From the NCBI GenBank assembly GCA_015698045.1, contig BLAL01000160.1, positions 1 through 64,000 of the forward strand: a stretch of DNA of 64,000 nt, in the 5' to 3' direction. The translations under genes and the position numbers were made by a program. This document shows positions 32,861 to 46,045 of this stretch, in pieces. The notes under the pieces are model-generated. The model was given only the letters and a program-made list of their open reading frames with translations. It did not search any database and had not been told where the DNA came from. Numbering within the stretch: the first letter of the stretch is position 1; every line of letters starts with the position of its first letter. Source of the stretch: Rhizophagus clarus (Eukaryota; Glomeromycota; Glomeromycetes; Glomerales; Glomeraceae).

Positions 32861-35800
32861 TTAGAAACACATAAATTTGCTTTTCTTGGCCATAACTTTT
32901 TCCATTTCACTTTCAAGAGCTAATCTTGCTGTTTCAGCTCTTTCTTTTGCTTTACGCTCTTCCTCCAACACACTTTCCATATTCTTCTTCTCCTCCCGTA
33001 CTGTTGACTTGGCTTGTTCTACTTGTACTTGAGCATCTACTAATTGTGCTTTCAAAACTTTGATCTGTTCATTAAAATCAAGTTTTTCCTTTCGTAATAT
33101 TGATAATTGTTGCTTAGCTAAACGAAGATTATCTTCGCTGTCATTATAATTGGCCTTCAAAGTTTCAATCAATTGTTTAGCTTGATTGTTGTCATTTTCC
33201 ATTTGGACAATTTTCTTGTTTAATTTTTGGATTTCTGATGCAGTATCGGGGTTACTAGCATCAGAACCTTGCCGCGATAAAGTTGTATCGGGTCGTGGTG
33301 GAAAAGGTGAACGTGGTGGAAGTCCAATAGGCAATCCAGGTGTTGCTGGAGGTGTACATGGGCTTTGTGGATGTGATGGAGGGGGAGGTGGTGGATGATT
33401 TGGTGGTGGCATTGGTGGTGGTGGTTTTGAACGATTTCCTGCAATTGAACGAACACCTCTTGAATTAGATATTGTTGAATTTCGATTCCCTGGCTCGTTA
33501 TCAAATGATACTTTTTCGAGTTCCGCGACCTTTTCTTTAAGTGTCTTAATAAGATTATTCTGTTGTGCAATTGTACTTTCTTGTCGTGAAAATTTAGCTT
33601 GTACTGAACCATCAATGCCTGTACATGAACTTACGCTACTAAAACTATCACGCGGATTTAAATCTTTAGAATCTTGTTCAAGCATTTCATTCAGACGATT
33701 GATTTCTTTTTCTAATTCTTTAGATTTTTCTCTAGAACTATGTTTCAACTCAGAAATTTCTCTCTCAAGTTGTATAATCTGTTCATTTAATTGAGCAATT
33801 TGACCTGCCGCCTTATTCCCACCCATACCTAATGAACGTAATTGCTGCGTTAAAGATTCGATCATCTGATCATGTTTGTTGCGTTCTTCAAAGAATAATT
33901 CATTAGCTTCTTCTAATTCTCCACTTTCGTATTCAAGTTCTTTTATTTTTTCTTCTAATCTCTTTACTTCTTCTGCTTCACTTGAACTAAGACGGGATAC
34001 TTCCTTCTCTAAAGATTTTATTTTGTCAGTTAGTTTGCGAGTTTGTTCTTCGGAATCAGATATCCTCTTATTAAGTACGTTGTTGGTCTGTCGTAAATTT
34101 TCATTCGCAGCAGCTAATTTAGCCAGTGCAGTATTTGTGACTCCTGAACCTCGAGATGTGTTCGAAATACTTTCATCATTTTTAGCTTCTTCAAGAGCAG
34201 ATTCTAGTTCGGCAATACGACTTTCTTGTTGTCTTGATAATTCATCGGATTTCATAGCGGCGTCAGCAAATTCTTCAGCTAATGATTCCATTTCTTTCTG
34301 TAGTTGTTCTACTTGTTTTTCTAAATCATAGTTCTTTTCAGATTGAATTGTTTTATCTGATTCAAGTTGTTGTGTAGTTTTTTCTAACTCGGAAACTCGC
34401 TCACGATTTATAATTACTTCTTCATGCTCTTTTTGGAGTTGATTAGTAAGATCTTCAATCATCTTATCGTCAATCTTTTCATATTTTTCAATAAATGAAA
34501 GATGATTTAATTCATCTAGTTCATTTTGTAATTGAGAACATTTATCCCGAAGCGAGGCAATTTTATTATTGGCCTCTTTTAATTTAAGCATTTCGTCATC
34601 ACGATGATCTTTCATTTCACTTAGTTTAAGTTCTAAATTTTTAATTTGTTGACTTTGTTCCTCTTTTGACGATTTGATCTTGCTAATTTCCGTTTTATAT
34701 GATTCAATTTCGGAAGAAGCTGAAGTTGACATCTCAAAAGTTTGTAGTTCAATCTGAGTTTTATGTATTAATTCTTCTAGTTCAATTATGATAGTATCTT
34801 GATCGTTTGTTTCTTTTTCTTTTTGTAAAATTATATTCGTGACTTGTTGTAATTTACTTTCCAATTCACTGATAACATTAGTTCGTTGTTCTTCGGATTC
34901 TTTAGCTTCTTTGAGTTGTGATCTTACGATAGAAAGATTCTTTTCAAGACTATTAATGGTGTCTTTGCTTAAATTTGAAGAATCTTTTGCAAGAGAAATT
35001 TCGGATTCTAAAGTTATTAAAGTAGATTCAAGTTCTCTAATAGCGTCTTTTTGGTAAGATTCCCTTTCTTCAAGTACATTCATTAACTCATTAACGCGAT
35101 TTAAATGCTGGTCACGTTCTTTTTCAATTATAATCACTTGAGCTTCTAATTCGTTTATAATATCAGATTGTGCCATCATCTCAAGTTTTGTATTTGATAA
35201 TTCTTCTCTTAAAGCACCAACATTTTCATTTCCAGCGACTCCAGCGATCTTGTAAGTTTCAATTTCGATTTCTAATTCTCTAACTTTTCTTTGTACATCA
35301 TCATATGCTTTTTGAGTGTCACTTAATAATCTTGTTACTTTATCAAGTTCTTCAGATGATGTAGAAGTGTTTCCTTTTGCGGAAGCCAATTCAGCTCTTA
35401 ATGTTCTCAATTCTTCTTCATGGGAGATCACAAGTTCTTTTTGTAAACTAAATCCTCCTTTTACAGTTTGGAGTTCTCTATTAACAGCTTCCTTAGAAGA
35501 TCTAACCTTTTTCAATTGAGATTTTAATTGTTCAATAGTTGATTTTTGTTCTGCATCCAATTGTTTTAAAAGAACAACCTCTTCTTTTACAGTTTCAAAA
35601 ATTTTAGCTTCCTTCTGAGCCGCAGAATATTTAGATTCCAGATCATAAACTGTCCTTCGAAGGTCCGATTCGGAAGCTTTTAATCCAGCAATTTGATCTC
35701 TTAAGGCTGCGATGTTTGGATTTTCATCTTTAACAAGTTCCAATCGAGCTTCAAGAGTATCGATTAGTTTACGTTGTTCACGCTCATTGTTATGTAATAG

Positions 35801-38800
35801 TTCAAGTTCTTCTTTCAATTGATTAACTTCTTGTAAATCCTTATTTGATTGTACATTAATTTTTTCTTCTAATTCCTGAATCGTCTTTTTTTGTTCAGTT
35901 TCTTTAATTTTCAAACCAGAAATTTCACGTTTAAGAACGGAAACTTGAGATTTATCTTCTGCTTTCTTTAATTTAAGTTCCAAAGTGTCAATGGTTCTCT
36001 TTTGTGCAGCTTCGGATTCTTTTGCTAAAGCCAAGTCGGTTCTAATCTTTACAAGATCTTCATCAATTTTTTCTCCCTTTTCTGATAATTTACCTTCTAG
36101 GACGATAATCCTTTCTCTTTGAGCAATTTCAGTAACCTTTAAATGTTCCAATTGTTCATGTAAATGAGATTCTTCATTATCAGACCCCAATCTAGCTTTA
36201 AGAACGCGTAATCGATCAAGTGCAATAGCTTCCCTTCCTCGAACCTCTTTGAGTTCATTTCTTAAGGTTTCCAATTCAGACTGAAGAATTTTATTGACAT
36301 CATCTCCACTTTCCAATTTATGAAGATGATTCTTGAGTTCTCTCATTTCATTTTCTAAATCTTCTTCATGTTTATGTATTTCCATTAATTTTGTTCTAAA
36401 AGCTAATGCTTCAGCTTCTTTTTCACGCAATTTTTGTTGAAGGGATGATTTATCAACAAGATCTCGTTTTAAAGTATCAATCAACTCATTCTTATGATTA
36501 ATATCTACTTTAAGAGTTTCAAGTTGACCTTGAAGAGCAACTACCATTTCTTGTTCTTCTCTCAAATTTTCAATAGTTTCAGATTTATGAGCAAGTTCTT
36601 GTTGTAAACTTTCAAGTTTTGCTTGAAGTCCATCAACAGTTTTATCAGTAGGGTCAACGTAACCAATAATAACAGAATTACGTGGAGTTGGAATATGTTG
36701 TGCTTCTTTTTCTTTAGTTAATTGAGTTTCAAGATATTTAATTTTTTCTTCCAATTCCAAAATATGTTTATCATTCAGTCCTTTGGAATCAAATTCATCA
36801 TCAGTTTCTTCAGGGATACTGGACAAATTATTATTATTTTTTTCTTCAAGTGCAAGTCGATAATTATCTCTTGTTTCTAAAAGTTCATCCTCAAGTTTCC
36901 GAATGGTATTCTGATGTTCAATTGAAGGGAATAAAATTGCAGCAATGGTATGACTTTTGGATTCGATTTCACTTTGAAGTTTGTCAACTTGATGAGTAAG
37001 TTCTAAAGTTTCTTCAGTATCAGAAGCAGAAAACCCTTCTAATCGGGAAATAGCTTCATTTACACGAGCTTGTCTTTGAGTTTCTTGTGCAATAATAAGT
37101 TGTTCTTCTAATTCTTTTAATTGAGCTTGTAATTTATGAAGAGATTCATCATTAGATTTATTATCTTTTTGATTCTTTACTGAAAAGGCACGTGATATTT
37201 CAGCCTTAAGTTCCGTAATGTTTGATTCAATTTTAACAATTTCTTGACTCTTTGGATCATTCTCATTTTTAGAAAGAAGGTTAAGAGTACGACGTTGTTC
37301 TTCTTTTAATTGTTCAACTTCTTCTCGAAGACGATGAACTACATCAAGTTGATCAACTTCACTGGTAGCGGTGGAAAAACCTCCTTCCATATAAGAATAT
37401 TCTGATGCGGTCATAACAGACATCACTTCAATTTGAGCAAGAGCATCTCTTCTTTTGATTTCTTCACGTAATTCTTCAACTATTTCGAGAGTTTCACGAT
37501 GATTAATTTCTAATCTGGCAAATTCTTGTTTAACAGCATCCAAACCTGCCGTTTTATCTGCATGAAGAGATTCTAATTGTTTAAGTTCAATTTGTAATTT
37601 TTGAACCATTGCCATACTAGAAAGTTCTTTCTTTTCCGCTCCTTGAATTTCAGCAGAAAGGGATCTTGCTTTACGATGAGATCCATGATTAAATGGTGAT
37701 AAAGCATTAGGATCATTATAAGATTCATTTGAATTGTCCATTATTTCCGAGCTATCAGTATCAATAATTTCCAATTGCATTTTAGTTCCTGAAAGTTGTT
37801 TATTAAGATCGGTTAATTCATCAAGGCATGATTGATATTTTACTTTAATTTCTTCAAATTCAATCACAGTTTTTTCATGGGTTTTTTGTAATTCATACAA
37901 TTTTTCTTCCAAATTTAAAACTGTAGCATAATTTTCACTTGACATTGGATTGGAACTAGGTGGAGTTGAGGAAGGTGTGTCAACTTCTTCAGAAGTTGAA
38001 GTAGAAGAAGTTGAAGAAGACCTACTCATAACTTTTGGTGGCAATTTTGTTACATCAACTTTTAATTTTTTCAATTGAGAAATTTCATTAACTAATTCCT
38101 CGACTTTCTTTTCAAGTTGAGAAATTCTGTTATCACGTTCTTCAACTTCTGCCAATAATAAACTTTGATCTTCTTCATTATTTGATTTTTCTTTTCTATA
38201 CTTTAATTCTAAATTATCATAAGCTTTTTCTCTTTCATGTAAAGCTTTTTCCAATTTTTGTGAAGTTTCGTTCATAGAAGCAAATTTACTTTCACTTATA
38301 GCCAATCTATTCTCAAGTTTTTGAATAATAGCTTCACTATTTTCCCCAGCTGTTCGAAGTTGAGAAATTTTATTTCTAAGTTCATTTATTAATTCTTGAT
38401 CCCTTTTTTGTTCACTAGTATGATTTTCAAGTTTTTTTTCAAGATCTTTAATATAATTTTCGGTTGTTTCTCCTCTTTCAATAAGTCTAGCAATTTTATT
38501 TTTAAGATCACTAATTATACCTTTGTTTTGTTCATTTAATTCTTCAGCTTCATAAAGTTTTAATTCATTATCATGAACCAATTTCTCAGAATTACTTAAA
38601 GCGGAACGTGTAAAAGCAAGTTGTTGTTCAAGTTCAGAAATAGATTTATTATATTCATTAATTACAGGTTCAACATTTTGTTGAAAAGATTTATCAAGTA
38701 AATTTTTGCTCTCCTCAAATTTTGAAGTATCAAAATTATCTTGATATTCAGTAAGTTCAGCTGAAGCTTTTGCATACTTTTGAGTTAATTCCGCGTAAGA

Positions 38801-40675
38801 ATTTTGTAATTCTTTTAATTGTTCTTCAAGTATTTCAATATCTTTATTATTATTATTATGATTATTATAATTGCGATTATTATATAATGAAGGGGAACTA
38901 TTACCATTAGTAATTATACTTAGAGATGATGAAGGTCTTCTACCATGACTATAAAAATCAAAAGTAGGAGTATTTCTTCCAGATATAGGAGTAGCAGGAC
39001 AAGAACCATTAATTCCAGATGATAATCTTAAATTTTTAATTTCAGCTCTTAATTTTAAGACAAGATTTTGTAAATGTTCTAAATCATTCCAACCAGCTTC
39101 TTCTTGATTTACGATAGCAGAATTTTTAATATTACGAGCTCTATTAGCATATTTAAGAGTATTAACAGTTTCACTTATATTATATTCAGCAGGAGAAACA
39201 CAAGCTATCATTAAAGTTTGAGCATTTCCACCAAGAGAATCTTGTAATAATCTAGTAAGTTTAGAATCACGATAAGGAATATGAGTAGTATTTTTTGCTT
39301 TTATTGGATCACCTAAAGCAGAAATTACATTTCCTAAGGCAAGAAGACCAGAATTTATAGAGATTCCCTCTTTTGCACGATCACCAGAAGCTGCGGTACG
39401 TTTGAGCTGCGAAATAAGGAAATTTAAATGATGATCATCAAAATCAATAATAATAAATAAAAATTAAAGAGAGAGTAACTCACCCTTTCACTACCAGCCA
39501 AATCCACGAAATTAAATTTACTTGTAACGGTTATCCATTCACCATCATCAAGTATTTTACTTAACCTCCTAGGTGGGGGAGAATTAAGTTTCGTAGGAGT
39601 TGATGGAGTTGATGGACGAGAAAGAGTAGGACTTGTAACACCAGTTGAAGAAACTTGTTTTTGTTGACATAACGTTACAGAAAAAATAGCATGTGAACGA
39701 GAAGATTGTGAATTCATATCAGTCGCACCAACTTGTCTGTTTAATGATCCACGTGCCAAATGACTAAAAAAAAAATATATATATATATATTTTAAATTGT
39801 ATTATCATTTATAAAAAAATAAAATAAAATAAAATAAAATAAAATATGAAATTTTAAAAAACTCACCCCATTACTTCTTCCACACTATTTACTTTAATTT
39901 CTTGTAAACCACTCCAAATTATATTACCTTTTGAATCTTCTCTAATTAATAATTGTGGTTTATTTTCATCGTCGTCATTATCAATTAATAAATCGTTTAA
40001 ATCTTCATTATAAATTTCGACAAAAGATACTTTCATTGTAATTTTACGAGTTTTAAATTGCGTAGAATTAATGTAAGAGAAGAGTGTGTGTAAGGCACGT
40101 GGAATGATACCACGTGATTCCGGGTTTGAGGATACGCTATCGGAGGTTCCCATCGTATATGTTTTGCCGGATGATGTTTGACCATAAGCAAGAATCGTTA
40201 CATTGAAACCTATTATGGGAGACAAAAAAAAAATGAAAAAAAATTTAGGGGACTAATGAAAAATGAAAAGCCGAAAATAGATCAAATCATATGATCCGCA
40301 GTAATCTCGTTACCTTCCAAGAATTTATCTACCATATTTCTAACAGAATTATCATAAACATCTTTTTGTTGTGTTTCAGGACCAAATACGTAATCAAAAT
40401 TAAATGTAAGTTTCTTATCACTATGAACGATAACTTGGTTTGGTGTAAACGGAGAAGTTGATAAAACATTTCTTTGAAATCTCGAGGGTAAATTAACCAA
40501 ATCTTCTTGTGTAAGAGGTCTTATACGAAGAGCTATAAAATAATTGTTAATCAAGAGTTGCACGTCAATAAGGTCATTGGGAAGGTTGATACGAATTTTA
40601 ATTGTTCGATTATTTTTTTTGATTCTTACCCACTTGTACCGTTGTGTTTTCGGAATTTGAATTTGAATTAGTCAT
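32861..40675 (-). CDS. Kinesin-4-like motor protein with very long coiled-coil tail, 5 exons, 2477 aa
   Basis: Microtubule motor. Exons (minus): 40630-40675, 40314-40532, 39867-40209, 39484-39763 and 32861-39406, all GT...AG, with phases closing to 7434 nt. Start [15 protein letters not shown] joins ALRIRPL, the first motor strand. P-loop [14 protein letters not shown] lies near residue 100, switch [12 protein letters not shown] near 220 and switch II DLAGSER at the end of exon 4. Exon 5 opens [20 protein letters not shown] and holds [19 protein letters not shown] and [15 protein letters not shown], the neck form usual for kinesin-4. A Ser/Pro-rich insert of about 30 residues ([20 protein letters not shown]) splits the motor before [13 protein letters not shown]. 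Residues about 370-2280 are almost continuous coiled coil (dimerisation or tethering). Near 2288-2330 is a proline-rich segment, then a last coiled coil ending KKSKFMCF. Subfamily beyond kinesin-4-like is uncertain; the tail is far longer than in KIF4. Confidence 0.9.
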
Positions 40676-43600
40676 TTTTTTATTATGTTCAATTTAATTG
40701 GTTTTTTTTTTTAAAGATAAAGAACTTTTTTGTTGATATTGTTTTTTTTTTTTTTAATTCTCTTTCTTTTTGGATCCTTTGTTTGATTTTTTAAAGGAAG
40801 ATTTTTTTTTTTTTTAGGAAAAATAAATTACTGGAACCAGTCCAAGCAAAGAGAGACTAGATAAACCAAAAAGAAAAAAGAAAAATAAAAAGGCGTTCAA
40901 ATTTTTTTGTCGATAAAAAAGAAAAGAACTTTTTTGCTTTTTGTGTTGGTCTTTTTTTTTTTTAAAAAAAATGAAACCGGGTATTATTATATACGTTACT
41001 TTAAATAAGAATAAAAAAAAAAAGATTAAATTATTATTATTAAAAAAAAAAATTTTTTCATCAAAAATAAATAACGCGGAAAATAAATTAATTTCTTTAC
41101 AAAAAAAGGGATTCCTTTTTTTTTTTTTTTTTTGTTTTTAAAGACCGATGAATGATATGTTATATTATTTTACTTCTTTTTTTCCTTTAAAGAGAAAGAG
41201 TAAAATAAAAAAAAAAAAAGGAAGGAAAGAGTTAAAGTAAAAGAAAAAGAAAAATAGTTGCAGTTGAATTTGTTGTAAATTTTTAATAGAGTAAAAATAT
41301 TAGTTATTTCTTGTGTTGTTTACATGTAGTACGACCGTAAAAAGGTTATTATTAATGAAATTCTTTTGAACTTTTTGTTTAATATAATATATATAAAATT
41401 AAGAACGAATGAAAAATTAATTTTTTCAATTCAATAGAAATTTTTTACTTTAAAAAAAAAGGGAAATTAAAAGTCGGGATATGAATATATAATAATAAAT
41501 AAAAATAAATAAATAAATAATAATAATAAAAGGAGTGATTGAGGTAATCGGGCCTCGAATATTTGAAAAAAAAATATAAAAAATGAAAGCGGAAATAAGA
41601 AGAAAAAAAAGGAAAATGAAAGTAAAAAAAATTTATGTAGATAAATAAAAATTATAATATAATATAATATTAATAAAAAAAAAGCATATGCATAAGTATT
41701 TTTTTTTTGTACGTCAAAAATAACTTGTTTATTTTTTTTATAACTGAAAATGTTTAAATGTCTTAATTCATCCAATATATTTTATCAAAATTATGTAATA
41801 TTTTTACATTCAGGTAATTGCAACATTAATTGCATTTATCGTATTTTTATTATTGTTAATACAATGTAAATAAATCAATAACTGATAAATGGATTATAAA
41901 TAACAGATAAATAAATATTATATATATTAATATAGTATATACATAATTTGTGCTTTAATGAATGTACCAATTAAAAAAAAACAAAATATGTAAATATTTT
42001 TCTACACGTTAAGTTTTTTTTTCAATCTTACGTTTATATAATGTGTTACAACTTTTGAATGGCGTTTGCAAATCATATAAATTTTATATCAAACTTTAAA
42101 AAAAACCAATCCTTTTTTATTAAAAAACAAATATAAATCTTTTTCCCAAATTCAGTAATATCATGTTAAATTTTGGCGGGAACTTTATCTCAACTAACAT
42201 GTATCGAATAAAATTGATTTTATTTTTTTTTAAAAAAAAAATTTTTCTCAAGACAAATCGGAAAATCTATCAATTCAAAAAAAAAAAAAAAAAAAAACTG
42301 AATTATTTGTAACGAAATACGATTCTACCAGTTATTGGAGAAAAAAAAAATGATCATCCTGCGTCTTTTGTATTATTAATAACGGCAGGTAATTATAACA
42401 GTATTGCAGTAAATGCGTTCGATTTGAAATTGTGAGCAGGGATGATTTTTATTCTCCGAAAAATTCGACTTCCACAAAATATTCTCGCAAACAGTGTTTT
42501 ATCACTATCACTACCGAATAAAAAATCGAGAAGCAATTTAGAAAGCAAAAATTCAACGTAATACGTTACGTCAACACATAAAAACCTGAAACGAGGCCAA
42601 TGAAACAAAATTCTTTTGATGTATCATCGACATTAATTAATCAACCTGCCGTATTTATTTTTAGGGTACTACAACTTATAAATAGATATGTTCACATGAA
42701 CTACGATATGATTTTCAAGTGCCCGCAACCGGCATAGTTCTTTCTAACATATGACCAAGATGTTAATTAACATCCGTAAACTCAAATAGGTTAGATGGGG
42801 ATGTATCCTAATACCTTTTCTTTGAAGACTTTAATTCCACAAACTTTCTTATCGCTCCCAATTTTTTCTAATTTTACAAGCTCACCTTCTTGTTATCGTA
42901 TCCCTTGTCCCTCCTATCTTGATAACAATGAATTTTAAAGTTTATTCATACTATCAATGTCATACATTGGAGTTCGCCATGCGTGAATGCTGTGGAACAT
43001 TCCTTTTCTTGATTTGCATTACCGATAAACAAACTCAAAGAAAACCAATGAATTTGATTTTATTTTTGATCACTTTTAAACTAATCATCTTATGGTAGAA
43101 ATATCATGTACATATATCGAGTGAATTCCAGAGATTCTTTCTTTTTCGTGCGCGGGTTCGCAATATTTTGGTTTGTGCTCTGTCCAAAATTTCACTTTGT
43201 ATCACTTTACACAAATTTCTCAAAACATCGAATTTATGATAATTTTCCGAACTTTACAATCTACAAAACAATAGTACATTTTACAATATATAATGCTGAT
43301 TAACCTGCGTTATCTGATTCAAAACACTATTAATGGAAAATTTCAATAGGATATCTTAAATAATATCGCCAGAGGTTCTTATTGACGTTATTATCGTTAT
43401 TACTTATTAGCGTATTACATTCAACTACCATTCAAATTACAACTTGCCTATTTTTACTACGTATCGTATTAGAACATATTTAACAATGAAATTATTTACT
43501 GTTACTATTGCTCTTATTATAATACCTATTATATGTTTTATTAAATAATTGTTATATAATCACTTCGTTTTTATTATTTATTTTACAACATTTATTACAA

Positions 43601-44182
43601 ATTATCATTTATTATAAACAATAATTATATCTTTTCACATGTTTTTTTCAAGAATATACATGCACTACATGTGAACAAGGGCATAAAATTATTTCAGGGG
43701 CATGGCCTAAAATAAGTTTTTGGGTTTAATCTTCTGTACATTATAATGTATAACATTAAAGAACTATGCGGATACTTACGCGTGGATCATATGATAACGT
43801 CAAAGCGTTCTAAAATTTTTTTAAAAAAAGTTTGAATTTTTTATCCGTAAACAAAAACCCCCTACTTAATTAACTTTATAAATTTTGATTTTTTTTTTTT
43901 TTATTACAAAAATGTAACTGGTAACAATTTTATTAAATAATAAAAATATAAATATATATGCGCTTATTTTACACTAATTTTTAATAATTTCGGGTGATAA
44001 TTCCAATTGGAAGAATGTCTCATAAAACCTCCGTATTCTTAACCAATAGAAAATGATTCCTGTGAAACTTGCCCTTTGATGATCATTCAAGATCCCCCAT
44101 GATCATCCATAAATTAAATTTACTTTATATGGCAACGTTAAAAGACTTACTACGGATCAATCGTACATGATCAACAAAAAAA

Positions 44183-44219
<37 letters not shown>
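40676..44219. other. Long intergenic region between the divergent kinesin and NDUFAF5 genes
   Basis: 3.5 kb without a recognised gene. The part 40690-41760 is crowded with T- and A-runs right upstream of the kinesin start. The part 42385-43350 is less AT-rich and has short frames (such as 42608-42393 minus and 43106-43303 plus) with no homology I can name. A T24-A14 tract (44183-44220) abuts the NDUFAF5 start. Confidence 0.5.
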
Positions 44220-44220
<1 letters not shown>

Positions 44221-45554
44221 TGCTTCAAAAATCATTCTCGTTACATCGAACAATTTTTTCTGTAAAATTATTCTCTTTTATTAAAAAATATTCTACAACA
44301 TCAAATCAACAACCAAAATCTTCCGCCTTTACTGTATTTAATCGAGAAACGAAAAGAATGCAGAGAGATCGTTCTTCAATAAATATTGAAGAAAGTAGGA
44401 AGGTTGATTATCTTAAAGATGAAATCGCTTATCGAATGGTTGATAGATTGTTGGTAATAATTTTCTATTTCTTTCTTTAAATATCGATCAAATTTTTTAA
44501 TTAATTTACAACCAATTTCTTAGGATATAAAAAGGAAATTTAATACAATCGTTGATTTGGGTAGTGGATGTGGTCATATAATTAAACATATTGATAAAGA
44601 TATGATGAAAAAGTTAATTATGTGTGATATGTCATCAAAAATGTTGGAAAGGGACAAAGATATTAATTACGAAGTTGATGTTGAAAGAATGGTTGTAGAT
44701 GAAGAATTATTACCTTTTGAAGAAAATTCTTTAGAAGCAGTTATAAGTAATCTTTCTTTACATTGGGTTAATGATTTACCTGGCGCTATGATACAAATTC
44801 AAAGATCTTTAAAACCTGATGGTGTATTTATTGCATCAATTTTGGGTGGTGATACATTGTTTGAACTTAGAACATCGTTCCAACTTGCTGAATCAGAAAG
44901 GGAAGGTGGAATTTCACCAAGGATATCCCCGATGACCAATACACGAGATATTGGTAGTTTGTTATCTCGTGCTGGATTCAATTTGACTACTATAGATACT
45001 GATGATGTTGTCGTAAGTTATCCTAGTATGTTTGAGTTGATTCAAGATTTGAGATCAATGGGCGAAAGTAATGCCGTATTGGCGAGAAGATCATTTCTTA
45101 AAAGAGATACATTATTGGCTGCTTCAGCAATTTACAAAGGTAGCATATGATTTTTTTTTCCAAAAATGTGAAATAATTAATTAAATATATATATATTTTT
45201 TTTGATTTTAAAAAGAACTTTATGGAAATCCTGATGGATCGATTCCTGCAACTTTTCAGGTAACTTTATCATTTAATTATTATTTTTTTTTTTTAGTTTT
45301 AATTGATCAAATTTCTAAAATTTCTGTTCATAATAAATTTTCAATTTAAATAGATTATTTATATGGTAAGTATAAAATTAACTATTATGGATTATTAATT
45401 ATATATAATTGATTCATTATTAATTCGAATTTAGATTGGATGGAAACCTGATATTTCACAACCAAAACCTTTACCTAGAGGATCAGGCCAAGTATCATTA
45501 AAAGAAACATTAAAAAGTGGTATTGATAAAAGTAATAAAAATAATGATAATTAA
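44220..45554 (+). CDS. NDUFAF5: NDUFAF5-like mitochondrial complex I assembly methyltransferase, 5 exons, 341 aa
   Basis: SAM-dependent enzyme of the mitochondrial matrix. In animals NDUFAF5 hydroxylates an arginine of the complex I subunit NDUFS7 during assembly. Exons: 44220-44453, 44524-45139, 45216-45259, 45354-45365 and 45435-45554; introns GT...AG and the total of 1026 nt closes in frame. The N-terminus MLQKSFSLHRTIFSVKLFSF then IKKYSTTSN is a typical basic presequence. FTVFNRETKRMQRDRSS and YLKDEIAYRMVDRLLDIKR are family hallmarks. The SAM site is VDLGSGCGH (about residue 88), followed by NLSLHWVNDLPGAM and LKPDGVFIASILGGDTLFEL. The end, ATFQ+IIYM+IGWKP and RGSGQVSLKETLKSG, matches the family's C-terminal block. 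The fourth exon is only 12 nt (IIYM). The gene is complete, and the presence of complex I assembly is expected for this fungal group. Confidence 0.92.
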
Positions 45555-46014
45555 ATTATTTTAAATATTTTGTATACTAAAATATTTTTCTTTTATTTAA
45601 ATTAAATAACTTGTAACATAAAAAATTTATATAAAAAATAACTAATTTTTATTAATATAATTTTATAATTAATAAATATTTATTTCTTTGCTAAAGATTT
45701 GTAGGAGGCAATCGATGTTTTCTACTATTTTTTCATTGCTCAGGGGGGACGCGACTCTACAAGTTTTTTGTAGCACAAGAAAGGATCAGTCAAATGACTG
45801 GAAGTCACATACAACTAGGAATCATGTTGCTAATTCATCGTAATGGTCGAGCAGTGAAGCAGTGAAAAGAGACACATATATAAATATACAATTAGTCTAA
45901 AATGTAATGAACAACTATATAATTCTATGTAAGTTAATATACAATATTTGAATATCCATATAATGTATGATAAAGTGATATTTATCATTAGATTTAATAA
46001 TGATTTTTATTTCT

Positions 46015-46045
<31 letters not shown>

